A stretch of DNA of 52,137 bases from Bacteroidales bacterium (GCA_017557535.1 JAFYYM010000038.1:1-52137), one strand, 5' to 3'; positions 41,824 through 50,262 are shown, counted from the stretch's first letter. The notes: generated by a model from the letters alone, not told the origin. Numbers and translations are program-made.

Positions 41824-42858
41824 ATGGCTTTTTTCAGACAGGAGTTGGCAATAGACCTGGGCACGGCCAACACCGTTATCTTCAAGGATGATCAGGTGAT
41901 CCTCGATGAGCCCAGCATCATCGCACTTGAAACCAAGACCGATAAGCTCGTCGCCATCGGTAACGAGGCTCAACTAATGGAGGAATTCACGCCTCCGAGA
42001 CTGTACACAATCCGCCCTTTGATGAATGGAGTGATTGCCGACTATGACGCTGCGGAGAAGATGCTCACAGGATTTATCAACAAGGCCATAGGAAGGAAGA
42101 CCGGCCTAGCCCGGAGTGTCTTCAAGCCTGCTTTGAAAATAGTGATTGGCATCCCTGGCGGAAGCACACCGGTTGATATGCGCTCCATCAGGGACTCATC
42201 GTCACATGCCGGTGCTCATGACCTGTACATGATATATGAGCCGATGGCATCCGCCATGGGAATCGGAATCGATGTGACGGAGCCAAATGGAAACATGATT
42301 GTTGATATTGGCGGAGGAACTACAGAAATAGCTGTAATATCGCTGGGTGGTATAATCGAGTCCTCAAGTATTCATGTCGCCGGGAACGAGATCACGACCG
42401 ATATTATTGACTATATGAACCAGCAGCACAACATCAGCATTGGGAGAACCACAGCGGAGCATATCAAGTTCTCCGTAGGTTCGGTCCTTCCAGAACTACC
42501 ACAGGAGGAAGAACCGGCTCCTTTCGTGGTGGAAGGGAAGAACATCGTCACAGCCCATCCGGCCACTGCCTCCATTTCATACAGCGAGATTTCCGCCTGC
42601 ATCGACAAGACAATCACGAAGATTGAGAGTGAAATCATCAAGGTCCTCCAGCGAACACCGCCAGAGCTATACTCGAATATCGTTCGCAATGGAATCTGGC
42701 TTGCCGGGGGAGGGTCACTGCTGAGAGGAATAGCTAAGCGTTTCACAGACAAAGTGAATATTCAGTTCCGAGTTGCCGAGGATCCACTCAAGGCTGTGGC
42801 AAGAGGAACATGCCTGGCATTGAAGGGAACAGATAGATATCCATTCCTGATGAAATAG
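41824..42858 (+). CDS. mreB: MreB-like actin homologue
   Basis: 344 residues. Actin-fold nucleotide motifs: phosphate-1 AIDLGTANTVIF, phosphate-2 VDIGGGTTEIAVISLGG, adenosine LAGGGSLLRG. Length and motifs match MreB. ATG 41824 is used; the frame is open upstream but overlaps the dnaB-like gene. No mreC or mreD follows, unlike the normal cell-shape cluster; instead retron 2 follows. Forming an operon with a dnaB-like gene, it may be a plasmid- or phage-style filament or an accessory paralogue. The housekeeping copy may lie elsewhere in the genome; this cannot be told from the window. Confidence 0.88.
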   Translation: MAFFRQELAIDLGTANTVIFKDDQVILDEPSIIALETKTDKLVAIGNEAQLMEEFTPPRLYTIRPLMNGVIADYDAAEKMLTGFINKAIGRKTGLARSVFKPALKIVIGIPGGSTPVDMRSIRDSSSHAGAHDLYMIYEPMASAMGIGIDVTEPNGNMIVDIGGGTTEIAVISLGGIIESSSIHVAGNEITTDIIDYMNQQHNISIGRTTAEHIKFSVGSVLPELPQEEEPAPFVVEGKNIVTAHPATASISYSEISACIDKTITKIESEIIKVLQRTPPELYSNIVRNGIWLAGGGSLLRGIAKRFTDKVNIQFRVAEDPLKAVARGTCLALKGTDRYPFLMK

Positions 42859-42905
42859 TTCATGCTCCAACCAATTGATTCAGAATAATTATTGTTGCGC
42901 TCTTT

Positions 42906-43079
42906 GACATACCGGGATTACATTTGACTTTTGTCCGTCATAGTTGACGGATGTTCGGGAAACCGAACAGGAATGTTTACCCAGCAATTAAGCCCTTCTA
43001 AACGGCAACTTCTTTGCCGTTTAGAAGCCCAATAGATCGGCTAGCCGACTTTATTATTAGAAAAGATTCCCGGTATGTC
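42906..43079 (+). ncRNA. Retron 2 msr-msd RNA
   Basis: A 174-nt region between a perfect 12-bp inverted repeat: a1 42906-42917 (GACATACCGGGA) and a2 43068-43079. After a1 comes TTTGACTTTTGTC (identical to retron 1), a 6-bp hairpin CCGTCA/TGACGG with loop TAGT, then a 5-bp hairpin TTCGG/CCGAA closed by GAAA. The msd has a perfect 14-bp hairpin at 42995-43027 (arm CTTCTAAACGGCAA, loop CTTCT) and a 12-bp palindrome TCGGCTAGCCGA at 43037-43048. A weak -7-like TATTGTTG lies about 9 nt before a1. The RT start is 25 nt after a2. Confidence 0.9.
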
Positions 43080-43104
43080 TTGAGCGTATTATGAATAACA
43101 AGTG

Positions 43105-44379
43105 ATGGAAGATATAGATACAAAGCCACGCTCGGGCCCTTCAACGGTATTCCATCTATTAGGCCTGCTCAACAAAGCCAAACGTCAAGAGTTCGGTTAT
43201 CGTGCTTGGCCTTTCACATTGGAACAGCTATTCTTCTTCTCGGACCCCAAGAAGAATCATATCTATTATCTTCATCACTTTATACCTAAGAAATCAGGAG
43301 GTGTAAGGGAGATATCTTCGCCCAGTTGGATGTTGAAAATGTTTCAAGCCTCTGCAAAAAGGTTGCTGCAGGACAAGTATGTTGCGCCGGATAACGTGAT
43401 GGGATTTGTTTCTGGTCGCTCTGTTGCAGACAATGCAGCAAGACATATCGGGAAAAACTACGTGTTCAATGCGGACCTGAAAGACTTTTTCCCTTCCATT
43501 ACGAGGGATAGAGTTATATCTTCCTTAATGAAGCCCCCTTTCTGTTTCGGAAAGGAGGCGGCTCTCCTTCTTTCCGGTATATGCTGTGCTCATGCTGACC
43601 TTACTCAGAAAGGAAAGGATACCTACTGGGTGGTTCGTGGCGAGGGAAAACGAGGAAAGCTGATGGACGCCTCAAATTATCATCCGGCTGTACCAGCTAC
43701 TCTGCCTCAAGGCGCGCCGTCTTCGCCTGTGCTCTCGAATGCAGTATGCCTTACGCTAGACAAGAGACTCGATGGACTGGCTAAGCGATACAAGGTAACC
43801 TATACTCGCTATGCTGACGATATCACTTTCAGCAGCAATCATAACGTTTTCCGGGAGGGGGACTCCTTCTTGAAGGAGTTTCGCAATATTATTAAAAGTG
43901 AGGGGTTCATTTTGAATGAAGATAAACTACGTCTTCAGAATAAAGGGCAGCGTCAAGAAGTAACCGGCCTCATTGTAAACAAGAAAATCAGTGTATCCCG
44001 GCAATACATACGGAGTATCGGAAGCCTTCTCTATATCTGGGAGCGTTATGGGGTAGATGCGGCGTACGGTAGATTCCTAAAGTACAAGACAGATTTGGAA
44101 GTAACCGCAGATAATCGTCAGTTATGCACCTATGTCCATCCACATTTGCTGGAGACCATGCAAGGACGAATCGCATATGTCCGGATGGTGCGAGGAGAAG
44201 ATGATCCAGTATGGAAGAGACTCAATGAGAGGTTCCTTAAACTGAAAGCCCAATATGAATCCCGGGGAGTTATAGGTAATCCAACACGTATTCTTCACAG
44301 CTGGACAATCAAGCGATTCGAACAGCTGAGTGGTTTCCATTTACGGTACGGACCTTTGTATAGTTTTATGAGTCCGTAG
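43105..44379 (+). CDS. Retron 2 reverse transcriptase, catalytic part up to an in-frame TAG
   Basis: 424 residues from ATG 43105; a GTG at 43102 is directly upstream. RT motifs: NADLKDFFPSI, LPQGAPSSP, YADD (236-239). Retron signatures: NAARH (110-114) and VTGLIV (286-291). Clearly homologous to the retron 1 RT, with an insertion of about 25 residues before motif B (KGKDTYWVVRGEGKRGKLMDASNY). The catalytic core is complete, so cDNA synthesis may be possible. The frame ends in TAG at 44377-44379, but the same frame stays open to 44718 and continues to resemble the C-terminal extension of the retron 1 RT, so this is a premature stop. No effector gene follows; the next gene has its own promoter. 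Confidence 0.9.
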   Translation: MEDIDTKPRSGPSTVFHLLGLLNKAKRQEFGYRAWPFTLEQLFFFSDPKKNHIYYLHHFIPKKSGGVREISSPSWMLKMFQASAKRLLQDKYVAPDNVMGFVSGRSVADNAARHIGKNYVFNADLKDFFPSITRDRVISSLMKPPFCFGKEAALLLSGICCAHADLTQKGKDTYWVVRGEGKRGKLMDASNYHPAVPATLPQGAPSSPVLSNAVCLTLDKRLDGLAKRYKVTYTRYADDITFSSNHNVFREGDSFLKEFRNIIKSEGFILNEDKLRLQNKGQRQEVTGLIVNKKISVSRQYIRSIGSLLYIWERYGVDAAYGRFLKYKTDLEVTADNRQLCTYVHPHLLETMQGRIAYVRMVRGEDDPVWKRLNERFLKLKAQYESRGVIGNPTRILHSWTIKRFEQLSGFHLRYGPLYSFMSP

Positions 44380-44718
44380 GGACCAGACATCGAGAATCAC
44401 TACTTCCATCAGCATTTTTACATAGAGAAAAATGGATTCAAAACGCCAGTGTATCCCAGCCGATACTGTAAGACTCGGATGAGCGGAGCTAACGGAAAAG
44501 GAAATATAGATGAGATAGAACGGCTCAAATCTATATTTCGCATCGGCCTTTGTGCCTATAATATGGGACATGGATTCTGTTCAAATAGCTGGTCTGAAAA
44601 GGAAGATGACCAGATGCTTGAAAGACGAGCAAAAAAGCTAACCTATACATATAGGAACATGGATGTCTGTTGGAAAATATTCAGGAAGCCCCCCGATATT
44701 GAAGATTTGCCATATTAG
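44380..44718 (+). pseudogene. Severed C-terminal extension of retron 2 RT, in frame after TAG
   Basis: 113 codons in the same frame as the RT, with no further stop until 44716-44718. It encodes SRYCKTRM, LKSIFRIGLC and CWKIFRKPP, which align with KYAKTRI, FKEKFHIGFC and FWLIFRRPP in the retron 1 RT. Similarity also runs up to the stop on the other side (LHSWTIKRFEQLSG versus LHAYPIEAFEKAVG). So one TAG interrupts an otherwise continuous homologue. Internal initiation (ATG 44479 or GTG 44449) or read-through could still produce it. Other genes here end in TAG, so TAG is a normal stop. Confidence 0.8.
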
Positions 44719-44776
44719 AAGTTCCTTTCAATAAGAACAGCCATAGAGATGTCATTTATCGGCAATAGGGCTATTA

Positions 44777-44811
44777 ACGAATATTCAGTTCGTTTATTAT
44801 CGTTATCTTTG
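44777..44811 (+). promoter_or_regulatory. Promoter with ACGAA-N7-TTCGT inverted repeat, TATCTTTG box
   Basis: ACGAA 44777-44781, TTCGT 44789-44793, 10 bp, TATCTTTG 44804-44811. The ATG of the next gene begins at 44816, so a start about 7 nt after the box falls on or just beside the start codon: a leaderless or nearly leaderless transcript. Confidence 0.75.
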
Positions 44812-44815
44812 TTTT

Positions 44816-45874
44816 ATGAAGAGTATATCGCGGTTAATATCATTGCTATCAGTGCTGCTTTTGGGTTGTGGATGTTCCGAAAATACCCATTCTGTCATAG
44901 ATTCCCAGCAGAGGGATCATGAGAACGCCGTCTATTTCTGGAAGACGCGATTCGAATTGGGAGGCTCAGAAACATCTTTTCTCAAAGAACACAGTATCAA
45001 ACGGATTTACCTCAAGTATTTCGACGTCGATTACGAGAGTAATCCTGTTACACAGGAGGAAGGTGTTGTTCCGGTCGGTACCACCTCCTTCGTCTCTGGC
45101 CGCCCGAAAGACATAGAAATTGTGCCGACGGTTTTTATCACAATCAAGGCTCTGGTATATATCCGGGATAAAAAACTCGTCACAGATTCAGCCTGGAAAA
45201 TTGTTCAACGGATACTTAACATGAGTTCCTACAATGAGATGGGTAATATACGGGAAGTCCAGCTTGACTGCGACTGGACGGAAAGCACACAGGAGACGTA
45301 TTTTGCCCTTTGCCGCGCTACCAAGGATCTCTTGAAAAATGATAACATAATCATCAGTTCAACAATCAGACTGCATCAGCTTCGTCTTCCAGCCCCGCCG
45401 GTTGAAAGGGGAGTGCTCATGCTGTACAATACCGGGGCGATGAGAAATCCCGCGACGAACAATTCCATTCTGGACATCAACGACGTGAAAGTGTATCTCA
45501 AGGGGACTCCGGTTAAGTATGAGCTGCCGCTAGATTTTGCTTATCCTATTTACAGTTGGGGATTGTGGTACCGTGACCACGAATTCATGGGCATCCTCCA
45601 CCAGAATGATTATTTAGATGCCAGCCGTTATACGGTCTCTGAGGAGAACGGATCATCTTTCATCGTCCAAAAAGAACATATCCTGGAGGGACACCGCCTC
45701 ATCCCGGGTGACATGATACGTTTGGAGACATCTGATTCAAACACGATCAAGGAAACAGCCTCTCTTGTCACCGCAGCATTCCCCGGAAAGCATAGCAATA
45801 TCATCTATCACCTCGACAGCAAGAACCTCAAACAATACAGCCAAGATGAAATCAAGGGTATTTATAGCTACTAG
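44816..45874 (+). CDS. Lipoprotein of unknown function
   Basis: 352 residues. Lipoprotein signal peptide MKSISRLISLLSVLLLGC with the lipobox cysteine at residue 18. The middle (NIREVQLDCDWTESTQETYFALCRATKDLL, then IIISSTIRLHQLRLPAPP) looks like an alpha/beta barrel core with acidic residues after a strand, vaguely like DUF3142 or glycosidase-type barrels. First gene of a plus-strand operon reaching 50183. The end overlaps the next gene by 29 nt. Likely in the outer or inner membrane facing the periplasm. Confidence 0.85.
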   Translation: MKSISRLISLLSVLLLGCGCSENTHSVIDSQQRDHENAVYFWKTRFELGGSETSFLKEHSIKRIYLKYFDVDYESNPVTQEEGVVPVGTTSFVSGRPKDIEIVPTVFITIKALVYIRDKKLVTDSAWKIVQRILNMSSYNEMGNIREVQLDCDWTESTQETYFALCRATKDLLKNDNIIISSTIRLHQLRLPAPPVERGVLMLYNTGAMRNPATNNSILDINDVKVYLKGTPVKYELPLDFAYPIYSWGLWYRDHEFMGILHQNDYLDASRYTVSEENGSSFIVQKEHILEGHRLIPGDMIRLETSDSNTIKETASLVTAAFPGKHSNIIYHLDSKNLKQYSQDEIKGIYSY

Positions 45875-48098
45875 CATCCTCCTTCTCACCTTGTCGGTGA
45901 AGGTTTTTGCGTGCGGGCCATGGTATTATGATCCACAGACATATCTGATGTATCGGCCCTATTCGTATCCTTCTGAAGAATGGGAATATAATACCGGTGC
46001 GAAGGAGAATTGTCTTCTTTGGCAGAAGCAGTGCAAGACCTCAGCCTCAACCGAGGATATTTGTCAGATCGTCTACAAAACATCCCTGGAGGATTTGAAA
46101 GGACTCCTCAACCATTCGTTCAAGGCAAGGAAGCTCTCCCGGTCGAATGCTTTCGCACGCACATTGTGGAATGACAGGGAGGCGGCAGAACTGCTGGTCC
46201 TTGCGAAAGAATGCGAGATCGTACGATCAGATCTCAACTCTCCCTGGTATTATCCGGCTTCAAAGGAAGAAAGGCCATACGGGCTCGACCAGATTGCCGC
46301 CAAAGCCGGGGATTATAAGGGGACGCGCTTCCTGAACAGATATGCACTCCAGAAGATAAGGGCTCTATTCTCCTTGAGAGAGTATGACGAATGCCTCAAT
46401 TACTGGAATGAGGTGTCAGCATCAATGGCCGATGACGTCAACAAGAGAATGGCAGAGCGGTACGTCGCCGGTGCCTATTTCAGGATTGGCGAAACTGAAA
46501 CGGCTAAGGATTACTACCTGAAATTGGAGGATATCGATGGTCTGTATTTCTGCTTCCGTGACGGGCAAACTCCATGGGAGGAGGTATTGTATCAGTATGC
46601 TCCAGACTGTAAGGAGCTGCGCGAGTGGATGTCATCCCGGATCAAATATGAAGAGCATCTCTTTTATGACACATATGACGATTACTGGAAGGAGGGAACG
46701 GTCCCCGGAGAAGATGCGGACAAATGCAAGGAACTCGCACGTTTCTGTGCCCGTGTCGCGAGTGAAGGGAAAGTAAAGGACCCGGATTTCTGGTACTATT
46801 CACAGGCGTATCTGATGCTGATGACCGGGAGACCGACAGAAGCTTCTTCCTTGTTGACGAAGGCTTCGAGAAGCGAGGGCTCCAGGGAGATGAAGGACAA
46901 TATCCGTGTATTCAAGCTTTACCTGGATTCCGTACTGAAGCCATGGTCGCAGAGCTACGAAAACGAGATGGTCGAAGGACTAAAGTGGCTCGACGGAATG
47001 ATTGTAGATCATCTGGATGAAGCCAAGAGGGAAACGATCGAAGGCGGCGTCTACAAGATGGGAATCAATCTGAGTTACTATTATTGGAACGATATGATGA
47101 GAAAGATCGTCCTCTCATCAATCGTACCGAAACTGTTGAAGAACCATCGCGAAACCAGCGCCATCCGATTCGCTAACATGGCGGACAACAGGCTGCTCAA
47201 TCTCGTCGGCAAGTCTAGGGTCTGGTATCAGGATAAAGACAGCAGGGAATGGGTGGAAGAAGATCTGAGCTTGGGACAGTTGCGCACAGGTAATCTCTTC
47301 AACGAACATGACTACAGCAATGCCCTTTTCGAATTGATCGACACACTGGATGTCATTCACCTGGAAAGATATGTGGCTTCATTAGGGAAAGCAGGCTCGA
47401 AGACCGACGCTTTCCTTGATGAGCGTGGTTATACAGACAAGGCTTTCTTCCAGGAGGTTATAGGGACTAAGCATATCCGGGAAATGCGGTACAAAGATGC
47501 CGTCAAGTGGTTGTCCATGCTCCCGAAGGGTTTTCAGACAAGGCTCAACACTTACAAACACGGTTACATGGACCTCGATCCCTTCGCTCAATCCAAGCAG
47601 AATCTGAAGGACAAAAGCGAGTATAAGCTAACTTTCGCGCGGAAGATGGCGGATCTTGAATCTGCAATAACGAAAGAGAAGAACGCGTCAGAGAGGGCCC
47701 GGAAGACAGTTCAGTATGCCACAGGAATGAGGAATTCAGTCTCTATGTGCTGGGGAATGTCTTTCTACCGGAAATCCGTAGCCGACACTGACACAGAGTA
47801 TTTCGGCCCCACCTATTTCTCACGGAAGCAGGATGCAGTATTCTCCAAATCTGAAAAGCTCTTCCAACAGGCCATCCGCAACTGCCCGGATAGGGAAACC
47901 GCCGCTTCAATTCTCTATGAGTTGGGTAACATGAAGACTGTGACCGAATGCTATCCGGAGACAAAATCTGCGGTCATTGTCAAAGGAGAATGCGACAAAC
48001 TCGTTGATTACCACCTAGAAAGGCGAACCCATTACGTAGAGAGTTATGGTAACGGACCCTATGAATTTGAGCGGAAAGCCGCAACAACAATGAGATAA
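45846..48098 (+). CDS. Exported ACGPW-family protein, unknown function
   Basis: 750 residues from ATG 45846, which gives a signal peptide (MKSRVFIATSILLLTLSVKVFA) followed directly by CGPWYYDPQTYLMYRPY. This ACGPW start is familiar from a group of large uncharacterised Bacteroidota exported proteins. The body is almost all helical with TPR- or SEL1-like repeats (RYVAGAYFRIGETETAKDYYLKL; FWYYSQAYLMLMTGRPTEASSLL). The open frame is longer upstream but lies inside the lipoprotein gene; the true overlap is 29 nt, consistent with coupled translation. Probably acts with the lipoprotein at the cell envelope. Confidence 0.85.
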   Translation: MKSRVFIATSILLLTLSVKVFACGPWYYDPQTYLMYRPYSYPSEEWEYNTGAKENCLLWQKQCKTSASTEDICQIVYKTSLEDLKGLLNHSFKARKLSRSNAFARTLWNDREAAELLVLAKECEIVRSDLNSPWYYPASKEERPYGLDQIAAKAGDYKGTRFLNRYALQKIRALFSLREYDECLNYWNEVSASMADDVNKRMAERYVAGAYFRIGETETAKDYYLKLEDIDGLYFCFRDGQTPWEEVLYQYAPDCKELREWMSSRIKYEEHLFYDTYDDYWKEGTVPGEDADKCKELARFCARVASEGKVKDPDFWYYSQAYLMLMTGRPTEASSLLTKASRSEGSREMKDNIRVFKLYLDSVLKPWSQSYENEMVEGLKWLDGMIVDHLDEAKRETIEGGVYKMGINLSYYYWNDMMRKIVLSSIVPKLLKNHRETSAIRFANMADNRLLNLVGKSRVWYQDKDSREWVEEDLSLGQLRTGNLFNEHDYSNALFELIDTLDVIHLERYVASLGKAGSKTDAFLDERGYTDKAFFQEVIGTKHIREMRYKDAVKWLSMLPKGFQTRLNTYKHGYMDLDPFAQSKQNLKDKSEYKLTFARKMADLESAITKEKNASERARKTVQYATGMRNSVSMCWGMSFYRKSVADTDTEYFGPTYFSRKQDAVFSKSEKLFQQAIRNCPDRETAASILYELGNMKTVTECYPETKSAVIVKGECDKLVDYHLERRTHYVESYGNGPYEFERKAATTMR

Positions 48099-48115
48099 TC
48101 AAAAAAGCTAGTATC

Positions 48116-48571
48116 ATGATTGCCTGGGGACACAAAATCATTGAATTCGGAGAAAAAGAGGCCGAGAGACTAATCGGCAAGGACATAGTTGCCTGTCAGA
48201 TAGCTGAAGGCGGGGCAATGGGGTATCACGGAGGGGTATTTCTTGTATCCTCATCCGGAGAAATATTCTTTACTTGTCTCCTGGAGCCAAGTGACTATTC
48301 AGGTAACAGAAAGCATACACCAAGACATGTCCTTTGTGAGTATTACCCTCCATTGAAGGAGTTTGAATGCGGACTCATGGGTCGAGGAGTGACTTCTCCC
48401 AGCGGATTCAAACACGAATATCTCGGGATGGGGAACCACCTCCTCGTCAAAGATTGCATTTATCAGGAGTTCCAGGAACTCGCTTCCGTCAGTCTCAAGG
48501 AACATCCTGAAAGCATCCTTTACAACCTATGGATGGATATCGTGAGTGATATCCTCGATAAAAGCAAATAG
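48116..48571 (+). CDS. Protein of unknown function
   Basis: 151 residues beginning MIAWGHKIIEFGEKEAERLIGKDIVACQIAEGGAMGYHGGV. Soluble, apparently beta-rich then helical, with no recognised family. It starts 17 nt after the ACGPW gene and 21 nt before the zinc-ribbon gene, without a promoter box, so it belongs to the same operon. Confidence 0.75.
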   Translation: MIAWGHKIIEFGEKEAERLIGKDIVACQIAEGGAMGYHGGVFLVSSSGEIFFTCLLEPSDYSGNRKHTPRHVLCEYYPPLKEFECGLMGRGVTSPSGFKHEYLGMGNHLLVKDCIYQEFQELASVSLKEHPESILYNLWMDIVSDILDKSK

Positions 48572-48592
48572 TTATTGAACAACACCCTCGAT

Positions 48593-49141
48593 ATGAAATC
48601 ATTATCAAAAGAAGAACTGGTCGTCCGTCTTCGTGCTATTGCAGCCGACGAGACACCCCGCGAGGAGCACTTTGGTGCCATGTGCTACAGTCAAATGGCT
48701 CCGCCCACAAAGAAAGCAACATGTGACCTGTGTAAAAAAGAATTCACATACACGGGCTGGAATGAAGGCAAAAGGATTAAAGCCTTTGTTAAAGAGATGG
48801 CGAAACTTGGCTATGACGTCAAGGTTGAAACTGTATGCCGCTCTTGTGCGGGAGCCCTCATGGCGGAACTGCACCCGGATGAACCAGACTACTGGACCGC
48901 TTATAAAGAAGGGAAAAAGTGTCATGTGAGTGTTCGTGATATCAATTTCTTGTTCTCCTTCAGAACATCTCCCGACGTTGAGTATCACAGAGCCATAGCG
49001 AACAATGACGATTATTACGCATCACTGCTGTCACTGCTTCAGAACGCCCCGATGTATTTCGATAATTATGATCGGAATCATTATATCGCGGATGAAAGAG
49101 ATGTCCTGCAGTTTATGACGGGTATCGACTTCAATGAGTAG
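48593..49141 (+). CDS. Small protein with a four-cysteine zinc-binding motif
   Basis: 182 residues from ATG 48593; an in-frame TTG at 48575 is less likely. It has CDLC (about 43-46) and CRSC (about 83-86), a CxxC...CxxC arrangement expected to bind one zinc. The C-terminal half is acidic and aromatic (DYYASLLSLLQNAPMYFDNYDRNHY). The stop overlaps the radical SAM gene start by 8 nt. It may be a partner or substrate of that enzyme; inferred from coupling only. Confidence 0.8.
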   Translation: MKSLSKEELVVRLRAIAADETPREEHFGAMCYSQMAPPTKKATCDLCKKEFTYTGWNEGKRIKAFVKEMAKLGYDVKVETVCRSCAGALMAELHPDEPDYWTAYKEGKKCHVSVRDINFLFSFRTSPDVEYHRAIANNDDYYASLLSLLQNAPMYFDNYDRNHYIADERDVLQFMTGIDFNE

Positions 49142-50183
49142 TCCGAGGATACCAGTATCAGTCGTTCTGGAACTCACGTACCGGTGCAATCACCGGTGCG
49201 TCTTCTGCTCTTGCCCCTGGGAAGCCCCCAATTCCCGTTATCCGAAAGGCCGGGAGCTTGAGCTGAAGGAATGGATATCCGCCATTGACCGGTTATACGA
49301 CTCAGGGGTACAGTCTTTCTCTATATCTGGAGGGGAAGCGACTCTTAAGGATTGCATGCCCGACATTGTGAAGTATATTCACGACGAAGGGATAAGAAGG
49401 GGGTGCGCCAATCCGATCGTACTTATTTCAAACGGCCTGGCCATGAAAGAAGAGTACTTGCACCTCTTCAAGGAAAACGACGTCCATCTCAGCATGAGCC
49501 TTCCCGGATACGAGACCTTCAGGGAGCATACTGGCGTTGATAATGCAGACGGGGTCCTACGATGGTTTTCAAGGGCCAAAGAAATCGGCCTCAGCACGAC
49601 ACTCAACGTGACGGTAACGCGAATGAACTACCATGAATTGTTCGAAACACTCTCTATGGGACTGATTAATGGTGCCACTTCCATCCTGCTGAACCGATTC
49701 CTTCCAGGAGGTAGGGGGTTATCTCACATGAAAGAATTGACTCTGTCCAACGAACAGATTAATGGGATGATGGATACCGCAGAAGAGGTATTGACCGAAG
49801 CAAATAGATACGGTAATCTGGGAACAGAAGTAGCTATTTGTTCCATAAGGAGTCCCGAGAGGTATAAACGCCTTCATGTCGGGTTCGAATGTGCTGCTGC
49901 CCGGGGATTCTTCGTGGTAGATCCAGCAGGGAAGATCAGGACCTGCAACCATTCTCCTCGTGTGGTAGGTCATGTCCTTGAAGAACCTATGATTTCTGAT
50001 GTGGTGTATTGGAACTTGTTCTCAAGAGGCCAATGCAAGCCGAGTGCCTGCAATGGTTGCATAAGTGCCGATAAGTGCGATTGTGGTTGCAGGGAAGTTG
50101 CACATATATTAAGCGGAAGCCCCCTGGACCCCGATTGCTCATTGGGCATCGAAATCGGCTCGGCCAGGAAACCAATGATATAG
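49134..50183 (+). CDS. Radical SAM enzyme with SPASM-like C-terminus
   Basis: 349 residues. The iron-sulfur motif CNHRCVFC (Cys18, Cys22, Cys25; CxxxCxxC) is followed by SISGGEATL, the GGE motif for SAM binding. The C-terminal region has several cysteines (CNHSP, CNGC, CDCGC) typical of SPASM/twitch auxiliary cluster domains that modify peptides or proteins. Length is normal. The gene overlaps the zinc-ribbon gene by 8 nt. No obvious short precursor peptide is adjacent, so the target may be one of the small operon proteins or lie elsewhere. It lacks the features of viperin-type antiviral enzymes, which have no SPASM domain. Confidence 0.9.
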   Translation: MSSPRIPVSVVLELTYRCNHRCVFCSCPWEAPNSRYPKGRELELKEWISAIDRLYDSGVQSFSISGGEATLKDCMPDIVKYIHDEGIRRGCANPIVLISNGLAMKEEYLHLFKENDVHLSMSLPGYETFREHTGVDNADGVLRWFSRAKEIGLSTTLNVTVTRMNYHELFETLSMGLINGATSILLNRFLPGGRGLSHMKELTLSNEQINGMMDTAEEVLTEANRYGNLGTEVAICSIRSPERYKRLHVGFECAAARGFFVVDPAGKIRTCNHSPRVVGHVLEEPMISDVVYWNLFSRGQCKPSACNGCISADKCDCGCREVAHILSGSPLDPDCSLGIEIGSARKPMI

Positions 50184-50208
50184 TTTTCAGCACGTCTCTC
50201 TTCTTTGG

Positions 50209-50242
50209 CGAACATAGATTTCGTTTTTAATCCGTACCTTTG
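50209..50242 (+). promoter_or_regulatory. WYL-gene promoter with GCGAA-N6-TTCGT inverted repeat, TACCTTTG box
   Basis: GCGAA 50209-50213, TTCGT 50220-50224 (6 nt apart here, not 7), 10 bp, TACCTTTG 50235-50242. Leader about 13 nt. Confidence 0.7.
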
Positions 50243-50262
50243 CATTATCAAACCTCAGTGAT

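Noticed and set aside
44377-44379. TAG reassigned to an amino acid genome-wide
   Set aside because: Several intact genes end in TAG at natural positions (for example 12678-12680, 35676-35678, 49139-49141), so TAG is an ordinary stop here.
44449-44718. Separate 89-residue gene after the retron 2 RT
   Set aside because: It is in the same frame as the RT with a single TAG between them and aligns with the C-terminal extension of the retron 1 RT, so it is the severed end of that gene.
49134-50183. Prokaryotic viperin (antiviral radical SAM)
   Set aside because: The protein has SPASM-like C-terminal cysteine clusters and lacks viperin features; the CNHRCVFC motif alone is common to all radical SAM enzymes.
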